Origin: Paracoccus sediminicola
GTDB taxonomy: Bacteria; Pseudomonadota; Alphaproteobacteria; Rhodobacterales; Rhodobacteraceae
Length of the DNA: 64,000 nucleotides
Reading direction: 5' to 3'
NCBI RefSeq assembly: GCF_027912835.1
Contig: NZ_CP115768.1
Span: 2,145,501-2,209,500 of the forward strand
Shown: positions 25,003 to 34,013 of the stretch, in pieces
Layout: every line of letters begins with the position of its first letter
Position numbering within the stretch: position 1 is the stretch's first letter
Program-made: the position numbers and the translations under genes
The notes under the pieces: model-generated
Databases searched by the model: none
Told to the model about the DNA's origin: nothing
What the model saw: the letters and a program-made list of their open reading frames with translations, nothing else

Positions 25003-25728
25003 ATGTCCAAGACAGCGATCGTGACCGGAGGCTCGCGCGGTATCGGCGCGGCGATTTCGAAGGCGCTGAAAGAGGCGGGCTATAGCGTCGCGGCGAATTA
25101 CGCCGGGAACGACGAGGCCGCGAAGTCCTTCAGCGACGAGACCGGCATCAAGACGTTCAAGTGGTCTGTCGCTGATTACGATGCCTGCGCTGAGGGTGTG
25201 AGGAAGGTCGAGGAAGAGCTCGGCCCCGTCGCCATCCTGGTCAATAATGCCGGCATCACACGCGACGCCATGTTCCACAAGATGACGCCGCAGCAGTGGA
25301 ACGAGGTGATCGACACCAATCTGACCGGCCTGTTCAACATGACCCATGTGGTCTGGGGCGGTATGCGTGAGCGGAAATTCGGCCGCGTCATCAATATCAG
25401 CTCGGTGAACGGCCAGAAGGGTCAGGCGGGTCAGGCGAATTATTCGGCGGCAAAGGCTGGCGATATCGGCTTTACCCGCGCCCTCGCGCAGGAGGGTGCC
25501 CGCGCCGGGATCACGGTCAACGCCATCGCTCCGGGTTATATCGGGACCGAAATGGTGCGCGCCATTGACGAAAAAGTTCTGAATGAGCGTATCATTCCAC
25601 AGATCCCGGTCGGCCGTCTGGGCGAGCCGGAAGAGATCGCACGTTGCGTTGCTTTCCTGGCGTCGGAGGATTCCGGCTTTATCTCGGGCTCGACGATCTC
25701 GGCAAATGGCGCTCAGTTCTTTAGCTGA
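25003..25728 (+). CDS. phaB: Acetoacetyl-CoA reductase
   Basis: NADPH-dependent short-chain dehydrogenase reducing acetoacetyl-CoA to (R)-3-hydroxybutyryl-CoA for PHB. It has 241 residues. The cofactor loop is TGGSRGIGAAI, followed by NNAGI, the catalytic Ser in NISSVNGQKG and the Tyr-x-x-x-Lys pair in NYSAAKAG. The PhaB-type active-site region GQAGQANYSAAK supports PhaB over FabG. ATG 25003 follows GGGGGAAC. A strong hairpin at 25762-25784 ends the unit. Confidence 0.95.
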   Translation: MSKTAIVTGGSRGIGAAISKALKEAGYSVAANYAGNDEAAKSFSDETGIKTFKWSVADYDACAEGVRKVEEELGPVAILVNNAGITRDAMFHKMTPQQWNEVIDTNLTGLFNMTHVVWGGMRERKFGRVINISSVNGQKGQAGQANYSAAKAGDIGFTRALAQEGARAGITVNAIAPGYIGTEMVRAIDEKVLNERIIPQIPVGRLGEPEEIARCVAFLASEDSGFISGSTISANGAQFFS

Positions 25729-25756
25729 ACCATCAGCAACGTCGAGAACGGATATG

Positions 25757-25788
25757 AAAAAGGCCCGCGCGGATCGCGCGGGCCTTTC
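25757..25788. terminator. Bidirectional intrinsic terminator between phaB and the DUF465 gene
   Basis: GGCCCGCGCG (25762-25771) pairs with CGCGCGGGCC (25775-25784). TTTCTC follows on the plus side, and the minus side is followed by TTTTT (AAAAA at 25757-25761). It lies between convergent phaB and the DUF465 gene. Confidence 0.88.
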
Positions 25789-25804
25789 TCGTCAAATTGG
25801 ATCA

Positions 25805-25969
25805 TCAATGATTAAGTCTTGAAATTTCTTCTTTGAGCCGGAGCTTTTCCCGTTTCATTTCAGCGATTTCGAAGTCCGATGTGCCTGGGGCGCGCTGCGC
25901 CTGTTCCACTGCTTTCGAGAGATGCTCATGCTTCTCGCGGAGTTTCTCGATGTGGGAATCGACTGACAT
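25805..25969 (-). CDS. DUF465 (YdcH-like) small coiled-coil protein
   Basis: A 54-residue, highly charged protein predicted to be two helices: SHIEKLREKHEHLSKAVEQ and FEIAEMKREKLRLKEEISRL. That pair, with the C-terminal KxxLKxEI pattern, is the DUF465/YdcH signature. Start ATG 25969 follows GAGGACGATA; the longer frame to 26011 has no family support. Function unknown; members are common in alphaproteobacteria. The convergent phaB terminator lies directly downstream. Confidence 0.82.
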   Translation of the reverse strand: MSVDSHIEKLREKHEHLSKAVEQAQRAPGTSDFEIAEMKREKLRLKEEISRLNH

Positions 25970-26044
25970 TATCGTCCTCCTCTGTGATGTCGAACATGAC
26001 AATTTCATCACAGAATCCCGATTCTGTCACGGTGAAACGCGCGC

Positions 26045-26785
26045 TCAGACGCTGAGCATTTGACCGAACCGCAGAACTGCCTGCGCCGCCTGCGTCAGAT
26101 CCTCTCCATCGCGCAGATGCTGTCCGGATTCATGCATGATGAAGGGCGCACGCAGGGAAAGCGGACCTCTCGCGCCTTTTTTCGCAGTCAAGATGACGCG
26201 ACCTGCATCGCGCCCGGCACGCGCTGCAATCGGCAGGACGGTCACATCCCCTGCCCGCGCCATCAGACCGGCCAGAATCGCATCGAGCCGCGAAGCCAGA
26301 TGAACCATCGTCAGGACCCCGCCCGGCCGCAGCCGCCGCAGAGCGACTGTGATCCACTCGTCGAGCGGCGTCTCTTCATGCCGTGCTGCTGCACGGTCGG
26401 CGGAGGGCGCGGCGGTGCCGCTGTCGAAATAAGGCGGGTTCATGATGACGTGATCGAAGCTTTGCGCGCGCAGCTCTGCTGGACGCGCCGCCAGATCGGC
26501 TGTGATCACACTCATCGCCACCGCGTTCCGCGCGGCATTCTGACGCGCCAGAGCTGCCGTGCCAGCCTCTCGCTCGACCCCGGTCACTCGCAGTCCGGGC
26601 TGGCGCGACAGCAGGCACAGCGATGCCACCCCGACCCCGCAGCCCAGTTCCAGCACCGTCTGCGCGCCAATTGCCGGGCACGCGGCCGCCAGCATCACCG
26701 CATCGGCTCCGGCGCGATAACCCTTGGCCGGCTGCTCTATGTGCAGTCTGCCGCCAAGAAACGCGTCGATGCGCGTGTTACTCAT
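26045..26785 (-). CDS. N6-adenine methyltransferase, tRNA1(Val) A37 (TrmN6) type
   Basis: A 246-residue class I SAM-dependent methyltransferase. The SAM loop is VLELGCGVGVASL, and the catalytic motif is MNPPYFDSG, the NPPY form used for N6-adenine methylation. The N-terminal GYRAGADAVMLAAA is typical of the TrmN6/YfiC group, so the likely target is A37 of tRNA-Val, although a protein-glutamine target cannot be excluded. It overlaps the DUF2007 gene by 8 bp. Confidence 0.82.
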   Translation of the reverse strand: MSNTRIDAFLGGRLHIEQPAKGYRAGADAVMLAAACPAIGAQTVLELGCGVGVASLCLLSRQPGLRVTGVEREAGTAALARQNAARNAVAMSVITADLAARPAELRAQSFDHVIMNPPYFDSGTAAPSADRAAARHEETPLDEWITVALRRLRPGGVLTMVHLASRLDAILAGLMARAGDVTVLPIAARAGRDAGRVILTAKKGARGPLSLRAPFIMHESGQHLRDGEDLTQAAQAVLRFGQMLSV

Positions 26786-26987
26786 CCAGACCGTGGTCCC
26801 GCAGGATCGCGCTGGCCATGAAATGATCGCGGTCCGCCACCATCAGCCGTCGCGGCAGGATCCCGAGCGAGCCTTCCAGCACGCTCATATGCTGATCGAG
26901 CGCATAGGTCTCGATCCCGTCCGAGCGGAGGACATCCTGCGCGCGCATCAGCCGCAACGGGTCGGTGGTTCTGAGCAGTTCTTTCAT
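26778..26987 (-). CDS. DUF2007-domain small protein
   Basis: A 69-residue protein starting MKELLRTTDPLRLMRAQDVL, with the DUF2007 fold pattern: beta strand, helix, then SDGIETYALDQHMSVLEGS and a final strand RRLMVADRD. The longer frame to 27044 is not needed. It sits between the divergent polyprenyl synthase gene and the TrmN6-like methyltransferase it overlaps, an arrangement I recall from many alphaproteobacteria. Function unknown; DUF2007 has been called a putative signal-transducing domain. Confidence 0.8.
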   Translation of the reverse strand: MKELLRTTDPLRLMRAQDVLRSDGIETYALDQHMSVLEGSLGILPRRLMVADRDHFMASAILRDHGLDE

Positions 26988-27059
26988 GACGGGAACGGTA
27001 TCCAGCGGTTGCGCGGCTGTCCATCGCGTGGCAATTGCAGTCAAGGAAAGGTGTAGACC

Positions 27060-28058
27060 ATGGACGCTGCCATAGCACAGACCCCGATGGATCGCCTCAT
27101 GGACGCGCTTGCGCCCGAGATGGAGGCGGTGAATACGCTGATTCGTGAGCGTATGGCGTCACGTCATGCGCCGCGCATTCCCGAGGTCACCGCGCATCTG
27201 GTCGAGGCCGGGGGGAAACGGCTGCGCCCTTTGCTGACCTTGGCCGCGGCGAAGATCTGCGGTTACAGCGGCCCGTATCACATCCATCTGGCCGCGACGG
27301 TCGAATTCATTCACACCGCGACCCTGCTGCATGATGATGTAGTCGATGAGAGCCAGCAGAGGCGCGGCAGGCCCACGGCGAACCTGCTCTGGGACAATAA
27401 ATCCAGCGTTCTGGTCGGTGATTACCTGCTGGCACGCGCCTTCCAGCTGATGACAGATACTGGCGTGATGCGGGTGCTGAAGATTCTGTCGGGCGCTTCG
27501 GCAACCATCTCGGAGGGCGAGGTGTTGCAGCTATCCGCGGCTCAGGATTTGCGCACCGATGAAGAGATCTATCTTCAGGTCGTGCGGGGCAAGACGGCAG
27601 CGCTGTTTTCAGCCGCGACCGAGGTCGGCGCCGTCATCGCGAGCGCGCCCGAAGATCATGTCAGGGCGCTGTTCGATTACGGAGACGCGCTCGGCATCGC
27701 CTTCCAGATCGCCGATGATCTGCTGGATTACGGCGGCAAGGCGGCCGTGATCGGCAAGAATGTCGGAGATGATTTCCGCGAACGGAAGCTGACACTGCCG
27801 GTCATCAAGGCCGTGTCCAAGGCAGATGCCAAAGAGCGTGGCTTCTGGGAGCGGGTGATCGAAAAGGGCGATCAGCGGGACGGCGATCTGGAAGAGGCGC
27901 TACGGCTTTTGCAGCATCACGGCGCCATGGACGAAGCCCGCAGAGATGCGCTCGGCTGGGCGTCGCGGGCGCGGGCAGCGCTCGCACCGCTTCCCGAAGG
28001 TCCCCTGCGCGAGACGCTTGACGATCTGGCAGAGTTCGTCGTCGCCCGCATCGCGTGA
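27060..28058 (+). CDS. All-trans polyprenyl diphosphate synthase
   Basis: Elongates farnesyl-type diphosphates with isopentenyl diphosphate to the long side chain of ubiquinone. It has 332 residues. The first aspartate-rich motif is LLHDDVVDES and the second QIADDLLDYGG. The length and the context without dxs suggest a solanesyl- to decaprenyl-type enzyme rather than farnesyl synthase; the product length (UQ-9 or UQ-10) is not determinable here, though UQ-10 is typical of this family of organisms. It starts at 27060, 72 bp from the divergent DUF2007 gene. Confidence 0.9.
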   Translation: MDAAIAQTPMDRLMDALAPEMEAVNTLIRERMASRHAPRIPEVTAHLVEAGGKRLRPLLTLAAAKICGYSGPYHIHLAATVEFIHTATLLHDDVVDESQQRRGRPTANLLWDNKSSVLVGDYLLARAFQLMTDTGVMRVLKILSGASATISEGEVLQLSAAQDLRTDEEIYLQVVRGKTAALFSAATEVGAVIASAPEDHVRALFDYGDALGIAFQIADDLLDYGGKAAVIGKNVGDDFRERKLTLPVIKAVSKADAKERGFWERVIEKGDQRDGDLEEALRLLQHHGAMDEARRDALGWASRARAALAPLPEGPLRETLDDLAEFVVARIA

Positions 28059-28070
28059 TCTTGGCGCAAT

Positions 28071-28097
28071 AAGGCCCGGCGCTCTGCCGGGCCTTTC
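28071..28097. terminator. Bidirectional terminator between the polyprenyl synthase and amt genes
   Basis: GGCCCGGC (28073-28080) pairs with GCCGGGCC (28086-28093) around loop GCTCT. TTTC follows on the plus side and TTATT on the minus side. It lies between convergent genes. Confidence 0.82.
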
Positions 28098-28116
28098 ACG
28101 TCAAGCGTGGCCGCGC

Positions 28117-29451
28117 CTATTTGGCCTGCACGAAATCCGGATAGGCCTCCATCCCCATCTCGCTGACATCCAGCCCGGTGATCTCGGCCTCCTGATCGAC
28201 GCGAATGCCCATTGTTGCCTTCAGCACCGTCCAGACGAGAAAGCTGACCCCGAAGACGAAGAACCCGATCGCGCCGACGCCCAGCGCTTGCACGGCGAAG
28301 CTGGTATCTGCATTGGTCGCAGGCACGATCAGTGTGCCCCAGATCCCGGCGCAGAGATGGACCGGAATCGCGCCGACCACATCGTCGATCCTCATCCGGT
28401 CCAGCATCGGCACAACCACAACGGCGATGACGCCGCCGACGCCGCCGATCAGAAGCGAGGCAAAGATCGACGGGGTCAGCGGCTCGGCGGTGATCGCCAC
28501 CAGCCCGGCAAGCGCGCCGTTCAGCACCATGGTCAGGTCAATCTTGCCAAACATAAGCTGGGTGGTGACGATGGCCGCGATCACCCCTGCCGAGGCGGCG
28601 GCATTGGTATTCACGAAGATACGGCTGACATCGGCCGCGTCGCTCACGCTGCCGAGCGCCAGCTGCGAGGCGCCGTTGAAGCCGAACCAGCCGAGCCAGA
28701 GGATGAAGGTGCCGAGCGTCGCCAGCGCGAGATTGGAACCCGGCATCGGCTGCATCCGCCCATCCGGGCGATATTTTCCGAGCCTCGGACCAAGGACGAT
28801 GGCGCCGGCAAGCGCCGCGAAGCCACCCGCCGCATGAACGAGCGTCGAGCCGGCGAAATCCGAGAAGCCACGCTGATCCAGCCAGCCCGCGCCCCATTCC
28901 CATGAGGCCTCGATCGGATAGATCACCCCGGTGAGCACGACGGTGAAGATCATGAAGGGCCAAAGTCTGACCCGCTCGGCAAGTGTGCCGGACACGATCG
29001 ACGCCGTGGTTGCGCAGAACATCAGCTGAAAGAAGAAATCCGAACCAGCGGAATAGCCGTCCGCGGCATCGCCCCCTGCCACCGGCTCGATGGATTTGGG
29101 CGCAAAAAGCTCCCCGATCCAGCCCCCGATGGTCCAGTCTGCCGGATACATGAGATTATAGCCCACAAGCCAGAACATGATCCCGGCGATGGAAAACAGC
29201 GAGATATTCTTGAACAGCTGGGTGGTGACGTTTTTCGAGCGGACGAGCCCGGCCTCCAGCATGGCAAATCCCGCAGCCATCCACATGACCAGAAAGCCGC
29301 CGATCAGAAACAGCAGCGTGTTGAAGATATAGGCGACCTCCACCGTTACCGCAGGGGCGGCTTCGGCGGCAGAGATGGCGGCCTCCTGAGCCATCGCCGG
29401 AAGTGCCGTCAGTGCCACGGGCATCGCTATTATCGGGATCGTTTTTGGCAT
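28117..29451 (-). CDS. amt: Ammonium transporter (Amt family)
   Basis: Trimeric inner-membrane channel for ammonium uptake. It has 444 residues with a cleavable signal peptide ending AMAQ and about eleven membrane helices. The two conserved pore histidines lie in DFAGSTLVHAAGG and AIPVHLCAGIWGTL, and the conserved start of the pore domain is LLFLIGGFLVMWMAAGFAMLEAG. ATG 29451 has AGAGGTAAATTC before it; the 57 upstream codons to 29622 look non-coding. No glnK (PII) gene adjoins it, unlike the usual glnK-amtB pair. The 266-bp gap to the divergent PBP gene shows no clear promoter. Confidence 0.93.
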   Translation of the reverse strand: MPKTIPIIAMPVALTALPAMAQEAAISAAEAAPAVTVEVAYIFNTLLFLIGGFLVMWMAAGFAMLEAGLVRSKNVTTQLFKNISLFSIAGIMFWLVGYNLMYPADWTIGGWIGELFAPKSIEPVAGGDAADGYSAGSDFFFQLMFCATTASIVSGTLAERVRLWPFMIFTVVLTGVIYPIEASWEWGAGWLDQRGFSDFAGSTLVHAAGGFAALAGAIVLGPRLGKYRPDGRMQPMPGSNLALATLGTFILWLGWFGFNGASQLALGSVSDAADVSRIFVNTNAAASAGVIAAIVTTQLMFGKIDLTMVLNGALAGLVAITAEPLTPSIFASLLIGGVGGVIAVVVVPMLDRMRIDDVVGAIPVHLCAGIWGTLIVPATNADTSFAVQALGVGAIGFFVFGVSFLVWTVLKATMGIRVDQEAEITGLDVSEMGMEAYPDFVQAK

Positions 29452-29717
29452 GAATTTACCTCTGTTCGAGCCAGCCGCCCGCGGCGCAGCGCGAGCGATA
29501 TCTCGCCCACGAAGCGGTCCAAATCGCTGATCCTCAAGAATTTGGCTCCGATATGGTGCATGAAAGCGCGGCACGCCGAATCTGTGGGCAGCGATCTGTC
29601 GGGATGCCTGCGACATGGGCATTTCACAGATCGGTCATTTGACTTCGCATCACCTGCGGCGTCGTGTAGACTGACTTTAATCAGGCCGGAGGAACCGGTC
29701 GCGCAGGAATACAGGCC

Positions 29718-32078
29718 ATGGCACAACCTCCCCGCAAGCGCCGCCCCGTGGTGGCCGAACGGCGATACGCAAATCCGAAAAAGCCCTCCGGCACCACGCC
29801 GAGGGGCAAGCGCGGTCGGCGCGCGCCCGTCAGGCGAGGCAACGCGATCACCCGGGGCGTGACCGGATTCTTTTCGCTGATATGGAAGGCGATCTTCCGT
29901 ACGGTGTGGTTCTCGGCTCTGGCTGTGTTCCTCATCATCGCCATGTCGACCTTCTTCTACTACTCGCAGCTACCCGAACCCTCGGCACTGTTCGACGGCC
30001 GGGCGCGCGGCGGGGTGACCATGCTGGACCGCGAAGGCAAGGTCTTTGCCTGGCGCGGCGAGACATTCGGGACCGTGATGCCCGACCAGATCTCGCCCGC
30101 CCTGCGGGATGCGGTGGTGGCGACCGAGGACCGGCGCTTCTACAGCCATCTGGGCATCGACCCGCGCGGCATCGCGAGCGCGGTCAAGATCAACATGTCG
30201 GAGGGGCGCGGCCCGCTGGAGGGTCACGGCGGCTCGACCATTACCCAACAGGTGGCGAAACTGCTCTGCCTCGGCGAGACCTTCGATCCGACCCAGTGGA
30301 GCGACGAGGCCGAATACGAACAGGATTGCCGCGCCACGACCCTGTGGCGGAAGGTCAAGGAGGTGCCCTTCTCCTTCGCGATGGAGATGAAATACTCCAA
30401 GGACGAAATCCTCAATATTTACATGAACCGCTCTTATCTCGGCGGCGGCGCGCGCGGTTTCGAGGCGGCGTCCGAACGCTATTTCGGCAAGCATGCGAGC
30501 GAGGTCTCGGTGGCCGAGGCGGCAATGCTGGCCGGACTGCTGAAGGCGCCGAGCTATTTTGCGCCGACTTCGAATATCGAACGCGCCCGAGACCGCGCCG
30601 CCGTCGTGCTCCAGCTGATGCATGATCAGGACCGGATCTCCGATGCTGAATTCGAGCAGGCACGGGCCAACCCGGCGGTTCTCTCGCAGGCTGCTCAGGC
30701 CCGCGCGGGCGGTTACTTCGCTGACTGGCTGATGGAATCGGGGCCGGGCTTCCTGACCACGGAAACCACCGAGGATGTGACGATCCTGACCACCTTCGAC
30801 CAGAAGGTGCAGCGCGCCGCCGAAGCTGCGCTGAAGAAGGTTTTCGATGAGAAGGTAAAGGATAGCTCTAAGGCAGAGGCTGCCGTGGTCGTGCTGTCCG
30901 CAGATGGTGCGGTGCGCGCGATGATCGGCGGGCGCGACACCATCGTTCAGGGCGTTTTCAACCGCGCCACCCAGGCCAAGCGTCAGACCGGGTCGAGCTT
31001 CAAGCCCTTCGTTTACGCTGCCGCGCTCGATCAGGGCATGGCGCCGCAGGATTATGTCCATGACGGCCCGCTGACGATCCGCAACTGGTCTCCGCAGAAC
31101 TACACACGGCGCTTCTACGGCGATGTGACGCTGACAACGGCGCTGTCCAAATCGCTGAACACCGCCACGATCCGGCTTCAGGAACGTGCGGGGCGGGAAT
31201 CGGTGCTGCGCATCGCCGAGGAATTTGGCGTCGGCAACGAGCTGCCTAACGTGCCGTCTCTCGGCCTTGGCGTGTTCGATTCGACGCTGCTGGAAATGAC
31301 CGGCGCCTATGCCGGTATCCGCAATGGCGGCCGTGCCGTCAGCCCCTACGGCGTGGTCGAGCTGCGCATCAGCGGCGAGGACAGCCCGATGATCGCCAAG
31401 ACCGGCGGCATGGGACAGCGCGTGATCTCGCAGCATGCGGCTGCGGGGCTGATCTCGATGATGCGCGAGGTGATCCAGAACGGCACTGGCGGCCGGGCGA
31501 AGCTGGGCGAACGCGATGCGGCGGGCAAGACCGGGACAACCTCTTCTTATCGCGACGCATGGTTCATCGGCTTTACCGATCAGTTCGTGACCGGGGTCTG
31601 GATGGGCTATGACGACAACACGCCGCTGACCGGCGTGACCGGCGGCGGGCTGCCTGCTGAAATCTGGCAGGCAGTAATGACCGAGATCCATGACGGCTTG
31701 CCGATGCAACCTCTGGGCCGGTTTGTCGGCGACGAGGGCTCGCGGATTGGCGACGGCGTGGCACCGTCGGTGCGCGGCGATGATGCGCTTGCCGGTGCGC
31801 TGAGCGCGGCGCTCAGCAACATGCAGGGCGGATCGGCCGCGGCGCCCCCCGGTCAACCGCTTGTCGAAGGCTCGGGCGAGCCGCTGGCCGATGCTCTGTC
31901 CGAGGCGCTCGGTCAGCCCGCTGGCAACCAAGGCGCATCCGGCCAGTCAGAAACCGCACCGCGCAGCCCCGAGCGCACGGTCAGCTCCAGCGGCTCGCGC
32001 GGTGTAACCAATGCGCCGGATGCCGACGAGAGCGATCCGCTCAGCGATGTCCTGCGCGGCATCGAAGGGCTGAATTGA
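29718..32078 (+). CDS. Penicillin-binding protein 1A family (bifunctional transglycosylase/transpeptidase)
   Basis: A 786-residue class A PBP polymerising and cross-linking peptidoglycan. A basic N-terminal cytoplasmic tail precedes one membrane anchor (SALAVFLIIAMSTFFYYS). The GT51 domain shows ATEDRRFYSHLGIDPRG with the catalytic glutamate and GGSTITQQVAK. The transpeptidase domain has the Ser nucleophile in RQTGSSFKPF, the SxN motif in SKSLN and the KTG box in AAGKTGTTSS. A Ser/Ala/Pro/Gly-rich tail after about residue 690 is probably disordered. A hairpin terminator follows at 32103. Confidence 0.94.
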   Translation: MAQPPRKRRPVVAERRYANPKKPSGTTPRGKRGRRAPVRRGNAITRGVTGFFSLIWKAIFRTVWFSALAVFLIIAMSTFFYYSQLPEPSALFDGRARGGVTMLDREGKVFAWRGETFGTVMPDQISPALRDAVVATEDRRFYSHLGIDPRGIASAVKINMSEGRGPLEGHGGSTITQQVAKLLCLGETFDPTQWSDEAEYEQDCRATTLWRKVKEVPFSFAMEMKYSKDEILNIYMNRSYLGGGARGFEAASERYFGKHASEVSVAEAAMLAGLLKAPSYFAPTSNIERARDRAAVVLQLMHDQDRISDAEFEQARANPAVLSQAAQARAGGYFADWLMESGPGFLTTETTEDVTILTTFDQKVQRAAEAALKKVFDEKVKDSSKAEAAVVVLSADGAVRAMIGGRDTIVQGVFNRATQAKRQTGSSFKPFVYAAALDQGMAPQDYVHDGPLTIRNWSPQNYTRRFYGDVTLTTALSKSLNTATIRLQERAGRESVLRIAEEFGVGNELPNVPSLGLGVFDSTLLEMTGAYAGIRNGGRAVSPYGVVELRISGEDSPMIAKTGGMGQRVISQHAAAGLISMMREVIQNGTGGRAKLGERDAAGKTGTTSSYRDAWFIGFTDQFVTGVWMGYDDNTPLTGVTGGGLPAEIWQAVMTEIHDGLPMQPLGRFVGDEGSRIGDGVAPSVRGDDALAGALSAALSNMQGGSAAAPPGQPLVEGSGEPLADALSEALGQPAGNQGASGQSETAPRSPERTVSSSGSRGVTNAPDADESDPLSDVLRGIEGLN

Positions 32079-32102
32079 TCCTGTCGCTTATGGTAAACTG
32101 GC

Positions 32103-32132
32103 AAAAGCGCGCCACTTGCGGCGCGCTTTTCC
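32103..32132 (+). terminator. Intrinsic terminator of the PBP1A gene
   Basis: AAAAGCGCGCC (32103-32113) pairs perfectly with GGCGCGCTTTT (32120-32130) around loop ACTTGC, giving an 11-bp stem ending in a T run. Confidence 0.88.
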
Positions 32133-32273
32133 GGATCTGAGGGCGATGAAGGATTTTATAACCCGGCGCTGCTATACACCGGCATACCCCGATTCGGCGC
32201 GCTTTACGACGTCCAGATCGGATCGCACCACATGGTCCCCGAACATCCGGGCACCCGAAGATACGGACTGAAC

Positions 32274-34013
32274 ATGGCAGGATCGCCGGGCAGCGGACAG
32301 GGATTCGCAGAATTGCGCGCCGCACGGGGCGGTGCGACCGGATTGCTGATCGCGGTTGCGGTGTTTTCCTTTGCGGTCAACGTGCTGATGCTGACCGGAC
32401 CGCTTTTCATGTTGCAGGTTTATGACCGCGTGCTCGGCTCGCGCTCGGTCGAGACGCTCGCGGCGCTCTTCCTGCTGGTGATGTTTCTATTCGCGATCAT
32501 GGGTGTCGTCGATCTGGCGCGCGGGCGCATCATGCAACGCGTGGCTCTCAGATTTCAGCAAAGGCTGGACCGGCGTGTGTTCTCTGCCGGGCTCGAAGAC
32601 GGCATTGCCACCGGCTCGGACGCTGTCGCCCGCGGCGGGATGCGCGATCTGGAGGCATTGCGCGGGCTGATCGCTTCGCCCGTAAGCCTGGCCTTGTTCG
32701 ACCTGCCCTTTGCGCCCGTCTATCTGGCGGCCGTCTATATCTTCCACCCTATGCTGGGCGTCGTTGCCACGGTGGGCGGCCTGATCCTGATCTGCGCGGC
32801 GCTTTTGAACCAGATCTCCGGGAAGCGCTCGCTTCAGAAGAGTGCGGTGACCGCACAAGCCGCCGAACGCATGTCCGATATGTTCCGCGACGAGGGTGAA
32901 CTGATCGGCTCGCTCGGGATGCGGGACGCCACGTTTTCGCGCTGGAGCTCAGCGCGCACCGAGGCCGCCACCGCAGGGCTCGCCGGTGCCGATAACAGCC
33001 AGCTTTACACCGTATTCTCGCGCAGCTTTCGGCTGTTTCTGCAAAGCGCGATGTTGGCGGCAGGCGCGTGGCTTGTGCTCAAGCAAGAGCTGACGCCGGG
33101 TGCGATGATCGCCTCATCGATCGTAATGGGCCGCGCGTTGCAGCCGATCGAGGTGCTGATCGGGCAATGGGCGCTCGTGCAGCGCGCACAGGATGGCTGG
33201 AAGCGGCTTGGCGATCTGCTCTCGCGTCGGCCTGCCGCGCCGGAACGCACCGCCCTGCCCCGCCCCGAGGCGCGGCTTGAGGTGAACCAGCTCTCTATAG
33301 TGCCGCCGGGCCATCGCGCACCGACACTGCGCGGCGTGAACATGGTCGTCAGCCCGGGCGAGGCTGTGGGGGTGATCGGCCCCTCAGGTGCCGGGAAATC
33401 CACCCTCGCGCGGGCGCTCATCGGCGCATGGCCGGCAACTGCGGGAGCAATTCGGCTGGGCGGCGCGACGCTGGATCAGTTCCCGCCCGATGAGCTGGGG
33501 CGTCTGATCGGGTATCTGCCGCAGAAGGTCACGCTTTTTGACGGCACCGTGGCCGAGAATATTGCGCGGCTCGATCCGCAGCCAGATTCGGCGCGCGTGG
33601 TTCAGGCCGCGACCGCCGCGGCGGCGCATCAGATGATTCTGAACCTGTCGCAGGGCTATGACACGCCGCTCGCACAGGCGGGTGGGCAGCTTTCGGGCGG
33701 GCAGCTCCAACGGATCGGTCTGGCGCGGGCGCTTTATACCAACCCGGTCATGCTGGTACTGGATGAGCCCAACGCCAATCTCGACAATGAGGGCTCGCAG
33801 GCGCTGAACCTTGCTATCAAACGCATCAAGTCTCAGGGCGGCGCGGTCATCATCATGGCCCATCGCCCCGCCGCTATCGCCGAATGCGAGCATCTTTTGG
33901 TGCTGGATGGGGGCGTGCAGCGGCGCTTTGGAAAGCGGGACGAAGTGCTCCGGTCCACGGTCAGCAACGCGCGGGAAATACAGCAATCGCAGAACCGCGG
34001 AGGCGTCTCATGA
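32274..34013 (+). CDS. Type I secretion system ABC permease/ATPase (PrtD-like)
   Basis: A 579-residue ABC exporter with a fused membrane domain (five or six helices in residues about 15-310) and a nucleotide-binding domain. The Walker A is GPSGAGKSTLARAL, the signature QLSGGQLQRIGLARAL and the Walker B MLVLDEPNANLD. The H-loop is IIMAHRPAA. There is no C39 peptidase domain, which fits the PrtD/HlyB-type exporters for RTX proteins. The frame also opens at 32232, but ATG 32274 gives the usual PrtD length. Its stop overlaps the HlyD-type adaptor start. Confidence 0.88.
   Translation: MAGSPGSGQGFAELRAARGGATGLLIAVAVFSFAVNVLMLTGPLFMLQVYDRVLGSRSVETLAALFLLVMFLFAIMGVVDLARGRIMQRVALRFQQRLDRRVFSAGLEDGIATGSDAVARGGMRDLEALRGLIASPVSLALFDLPFAPVYLAAVYIFHPMLGVVATVGGLILICAALLNQISGKRSLQKSAVTAQAAERMSDMFRDEGELIGSLGMRDATFSRWSSARTEAATAGLAGADNSQLYTVFSRSFRLFLQSAMLAAGAWLVLKQELTPGAMIASSIVMGRALQPIEVLIGQWALVQRAQDGWKRLGDLLSRRPAAPERTALPRPEARLEVNQLSIVPPGHRAPTLRGVNMVVSPGEAVGVIGPSGAGKSTLARALIGAWPATAGAIRLGGATLDQFPPDELGRLIGYLPQKVTLFDGTVAENIARLDPQPDSARVVQAATAAAAHQMILNLSQGYDTPLAQAGGQLSGGQLQRIGLARALYTNPVMLVLDEPNANLDNEGSQALNLAIKRIKSQGGAVIIMAHRPAAIAECEHLLVLDGGVQRRFGKRDEVLRSTVSNAREIQQSQNRGGVS

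Noticed and set aside
29452..29717. Sigma-54 promoter for amt
   Set aside because: No GG-N10-GC element with adequate match to the -24/-12 consensus was found on the minus strand.
29970..31931. A 653-codon frame antisense to the PBP1A gene
   Set aside because: The plus-strand PBP has all catalytic motifs; the antisense frame is Arg/His-rich low-complexity.
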